Positions 4,807 through 6,994 of a stretch of DNA of 6,994 nt are shown in pieces; the stretch's first letter is position 1, and each line of letters begins with the position of its first letter. Both the position numbers and the translations under genes were made by a program. This DNA comes from CAZIVO01 sp964542765 (GTDB lineage: Bacteria; Planctomycetota; UBA1135; UBA2386), in the NCBI GenBank assembly GCA_964542765.1, contig CAZIVO010000147.1:1-6994 (forward strand), written 5' to 3'. The notes under the pieces were generated by a model. The model saw nothing but the letters and a program-made list of their open reading frames with translations. It was not told the DNA's origin and ran no database searches.

Positions 4807-4969
4807 GCGTTTTGTCACAGGTTGTGGAGCAGGGTCAAAAAGCAGTTTCTATGTTGAGATCGGAGCACGGGCGAGAGCACAAAAACCCAGAAAGCCCCAA
4901 TGAGGCTGTAGGTGCCTAATTCAAGGGTTTTGGAATTAGAGGCATCAGTCTCTTATTCTGCTTAGCCTG
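4807..4969. other. Intergenic region ahead of the ABC operon
   Basis: 163 bases without a coding frame. It contains AGCC/GGCT dyads around 4892-4906 and, closest to the operon, the AATTAG dyad and 22-base repeat listed separately. A promoter for the ABC genes is expected here, but I cannot point to a convincing -35/-10 pair. Confidence 0.5.
4916..4939. promoter_or_regulatory. Dyad CTAATTC-N10-GAATTAG, candidate operator
   Basis: CTAATTC at 4916-4922 and GAATTAG at 4933-4939 are perfect inverted repeats separated by 10 bases, 17 bases between corresponding centres. This is the geometry of a dimeric repressor site, and it lies 30-50 bases before the ABC ATPase start region. AATTAG also occurs in the dyad before the DUF819 gene (2803-2808, inverted at 2836-2841) and singly before the small coiled-coil gene (4516-4521). 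It is not a recognisable Zur or Fur box. Confidence 0.38.
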
Positions 4970-4971
4970 AT
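4950..4971 (+). repeat. 22-base repeat, copy 2
   Basis: CTCTTATTCTGCTTAGCCTGAT matches 2819-2840 at 19 of 22 positions. Its last two bases are the first two of the ATG at 4970, so that ATG belongs to the repeat. This is a reason to doubt 4970 as the true start of the ATPase gene. Confidence 0.7.
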
Positions 4972-5653
4972 GGATGATGAGATGGCGATGATTTCGATTC
5001 TGGGACTGAAGAAGGCTTACCGCCGAGGCGAGGAGAGTGTCCTTGCATGTGAGGTGTCCTCCTTGCGTATCGATGCTGGTGAGCAAGTGGCGCTGGTCGG
5101 GCGCTCGGGTACCGGCAAGACCACCCTGCTCAATGCGATCGCCGGGATCCTGGTGCCCGATGCCGGGCGTATCGAGGTGAACGGTACCGATGTCGTTCAG
5201 CTGAGCGAAGCATCCCGAGATCGTTTTCGTGCCGATCACATCGGCATGGTGTTCCAGACCCTCAATTTGTTGCAGCCCTTCAGTGCGATCGAGAATGTTA
5301 TGCTCGGGGCAGTGTTTGGCTGTAGTCGGCGCAAGGATGTCAGGGAGCGAGCGGAAGCCCTGCTTGAGCGTGTGGGGCTGGGTGATCGCATGCAGCACAA
5401 GCCTGGTGAACTGTCGCAGGGTCAGGCGCAGAGGGTCGCGATGTGCAGAGCCTTGATCAATGAGCCCGAACTCATCCTTGCCGATGAACCTCTTGGCAAT
5501 CAGGACCGGCAGACCGGCCGCGATGTGCTCGAGTTGCTGCTCGAGATGTCGCGCGAAGGCGGACGGACGGTGGTGATGGTGACGCATGATCCGCAGAGCG
5601 CCGAGCAGATGCAGCGCACCGTCGACCTGCACGAGTTGAGGAGCGCATCATGA
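4970..5653 (+). CDS. ABC transporter ATP-binding protein, LolD/MacB-like
   Basis: 227 residues from the first ATG, typical of the LolD/MacB/FtsE class that powers FtsX-type permeases from the cytoplasmic face. All ATPase motifs are present: Walker A GRSGTGKTT (44-52), Q-loop Gln96 in GMVFQTLNLLQP, signature LSQGQAQR (148-155), Walker B LILADEP (168-174), D-loop GNQD (176-179) and switch histidine H206 in VTHD. The signature has Gln at the first Gly of LSGGQ, and the D-loop has GNQD where GNLD is commoner. Three starts are possible: 4970, 4982 and 4988. The first has no ribosome site and lies in a repeat; 4988 has GATGAG six bases upstream and gives the family-like MISILGLKKAY, so the protein may be six residues shorter than drawn. 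Its stop overlaps the permease start as ATGA, so the two are translationally coupled. Confidence 0.93.
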   Translation: MDDEMAMISILGLKKAYRRGEESVLACEVSSLRIDAGEQVALVGRSGTGKTTLLNAIAGILVPDAGRIEVNGTDVVQLSEASRDRFRADHIGMVFQTLNLLQPFSAIENVMLGAVFGCSRRKDVRERAEALLERVGLGDRMQHKPGELSQGQAQRVAMCRALINEPELILADEPLGNQDRQTGRDVLELLLEMSREGGRTVVMVTHDPQSAEQMQRTVDLHELRSAS

Positions 5654-6994
5654 ACCTGATTGCGGTCAGCATGCGTAATCTGCGGCAGCGCTTGCTGGCG
5701 ACGACCTTGACGACGCTTTCGATCGCGGTTGGCACCGGCTTGATCGCATCGCTCTGGCTGGTCATGTCCGAGACGGACAGGCGTTACAAGCAGAGCTATG
5801 CCGGCTACAAGGCGATCGTCGGACCCAAGGAGAGCGCGCCGATGGCGCTCGTACTCAATACGGTCTTCAACCTGAGCCAGAGCCCCGGCTTCGTGCCGAT
5901 GTCGGTCTACCAGGAACTTCACGGCGGGGCCCTGGGCAAGAAGATCGGTATCAGGTACGCGATCCCGCAGGCACGCGGTGACAGCTACAGCAGCTACAAC
6001 TTTCCGATCATCGGGACCACGGACGAGATGTTCACGAAGTTCCGACGTGGCAAGGATGCCGATGGCCAGCCGCGATTGCTGCGGTTCGCACAGGGAGTCC
6101 CCTTTTCCTTCTCGCACGAGGACTTCTTGCATTTTGCGCAGGAACTGGTGGAGGAGCACGACCATGGGAAGGAGAAGGGCCATGACCACGACCATGGGAA
6201 GGAGAAGGGCCATGACCACGACCATGGGAACGAGAAGGGCCATGACCACGGCCACGACCACGGCGAAGAAGATGGCTCCAAGTCAGCGGTGATCGGTGCC
6301 GAGGTGGTGAAGTTGCTGGGCATCGGGCTGGGCCATGTCATCGTGCCCACGCACGGCAAGAGGGTGGAAGGGGCCGAGGTCCATGAGCATGAAGAGGCGG
6401 GATGCAAGGTGGTCGGAATCCTCGCTCCCACCGGCACCCCCCTGGATCGGTCGATCTTCATCCCGATGAGCACCTTCCTCGGAATTGCCGGCCACGATGC
6501 ACTGCGTGAGGGACAAGCCGCCGATACCGGAAACATCGGCTTGTCGGCGATCATCGTCGATACCTACTCGCCGATCCGCGCCGCCACCCTGCGCTACGAG
6601 TTTCAGACGCGCAAGGATGCTCAGGTTGCGGAACCCGCGACCCAGGTGCGCGAGCTCTTGCAGCTCGTTGGCAGCGCGACGGATATCCTGCGGGTGATCT
6701 CGTACCTGGTGCTGGTCGTTGCGGCGGTTTCGATCATGGTAGCCCTCTACAACACCATGAACGAGAGACGCCGCGAGATTGCGATCATGCGCTCCCTGGG
6801 CGCACGCCGGGCCCAGATCCTGTTCGTGATCTTGCAGGAGGCCCTGCTCGTTTCCCTGCTCGGAGCGGTGCTGGGAGTGGTGTTCTGCCACGCCGCAGCC
6901 TACCTCTTCAGCGGCAGCGTGGCCGAGCGTACCGGGGTCACGATTGGCTGGGCTGTCTTCTCTACGGCGGAGATTTGGCTTATTCTCGGCGTCG
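5650..6994 (+). CDS. MacB/FtsX-type ABC permease with histidine-rich loop, C-terminus cut by window edge
   Basis: 448 codons are visible; the frame is open at the right edge. The ATG at 5650 overlaps the ATPase stop and has GAGGAG at 5638-5643, six bases upstream. Order: cytosolic start, first membrane helix (about 18-38), then a large periplasmic MacB_PCD-type domain (about 40-340) with AIVGPKESAPMALVLNTVFNL (55-75). The FtsX domain follows: helix about 343-363, cytosolic NTMNERRREIAIMRSLGARRAQI (366-388) that contacts the ATPase, helix about 391-417, and the start of a last helix at 441. Inserted in the periplasmic domain at 170-204 is a loop with 12 histidines in HDHGKEKGHD repeats, plus HEH at 245-247. 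Such loops bind zinc, nickel or copper in many carriers. Similar ATPase-permease pairs occur beside DUF2796/DUF3299 zinc-associated genes (Zrg-type). I infer metal-linked export or metal sensing, not proven. Confidence 0.92.
   Translation, partial: MNLIAVSMRNLRQRLLATTLTTLSIAVGTGLIASLWLVMSETDRRYKQSYAGYKAIVGPKESAPMALVLNTVFNLSQSPGFVPMSVYQELHGGALGKKIGIRYAIPQARGDSYSSYNFPIIGTTDEMFTKFRRGKDADGQPRLLRFAQGVPFSFSHEDFLHFAQELVEEHDHGKEKGHDHDHGKEKGHDHDHGNEKGHDHGHDHGEEDGSKSAVIGAEVVKLLGIGLGHVIVPTHGKRVEGAEVHEHEEAGCKVVGILAPTGTPLDRSIFIPMSTFLGIAGHDALREGQAADTGNIGLSAIIVDTYSPIRAATLRYEFQTRKDAQVAEPATQVRELLQLVGSATDILRVISYLVLVVAAVSIMVALYNTMNERRREIAIMRSLGARRAQILFVILQEALLVSLLGAVLGVVFCHAAAYLFSGSVAERTGVTIGWAVFSTAEIWLILGV
6157..6246 (+). 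repeat. 30-base in-frame tandem repeat, three copies, encoding the His-rich loop
   Basis: Three head-to-tail 30-base units at 6157-6186, 6187-6216 and 6217-6246. The first two are identical and the third has one change (G to C, turning Lys into Asn). Each encodes HDHGKEKGHD in the permease frame. A degenerate continuation, HGHDHG, follows to about 6270. The near-perfect identity, including third positions, points to recent duplication by slippage, so copy number probably varies between strains. Confidence 0.93.

Noticed and set aside
4911..4945. Zur/Fur operator or tRNA-like element before the ABC operon
   Set aside because: The dyad lacks the GTTATAATATAAC-like or GATAATGATAATC-like pattern, and no cloverleaf or T-loop sequence can be drawn.
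6157..6246. CRISPR-like array because of regular 30-base repeats
   Set aside because: The units are contiguous with no spacers and are in frame inside a permease gene.
5472..6261. Minus-strand frames with MVVVMALLLP and SWPFSFPWSW repeats
   Set aside because: These are reverse-strand readings of the 30-base His-loop repeats; the forward permease frame is far better supported.

Overview
The window comes from a GC-rich bacterium, probably Gram-negative: an EboE-type protein and a LolD/MacB-type ABC system both suggest an envelope with a periplasm. The sequence does not fix the phylum. The protein-coding blocks are strongly GC-rich (42 of 60 bases G or C at 1081-1140, 41 of 60 at 3541-3600, 37 of 60 at 5461-5520). 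They alternate with visibly poorer stretches (24 of 60 at 2221-2280, 27 of 60 at 1861-1920), so the window reads as a mosaic.

Layout. (1) 1-433, minus strand: N-terminal part of a LOG-family Rossmann protein, running off the left edge. (2) 505-1626, plus: an EboE-type TIM-barrel protein, divergent from the LOG gene across a 71-base gap holding a small palindrome. (3) 1627-2080: lower-GC DNA that begins inside an open frame with no good start, overlapping by 8 bases a small helical-hairpin protein gene (1814-2080). (4) 2081-2939: about 860 bases without a gene, full of repeats: a 244-base inverted repeat with 42-base arms (39 of 42 matching), 10- and 12-base tandem repeats, a 13-base motif in two direct copies exactly 200 bases apart, and two long hairpins. 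(5) 2940-4346: a DUF819-type polytopic membrane protein. (6) 4347-4969: a second lower-GC stretch with a tail-like open fragment, a small membrane-anchored coiled-coil protein (4543-4806), and repeats shared with region 4. (7) 4970 to the right edge: a two-gene ABC operon, a LolD/MacB-like ATPase overlapping by ATGA a MacB/FtsX-type permease. The permease has a 12-histidine loop encoded by three 30-base tandem repeats.

How it fits together. The only clear functional unit is the ABC pair; its histidine-rich loop suggests a link to zinc, nickel or another soft metal, which is inference. The two lower-GC stretches resemble each other. Each starts in an apparently 5'-truncated reading frame, encodes a small coiled-coil or helical protein, and ends in a related 22-base sequence with AATTAG-containing dyads just before the next GC-rich gene. 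This may reflect repeated insertion or recombination at a common sequence, a shared regulatory element, or a chimeric assembly; the sequence alone does not decide.
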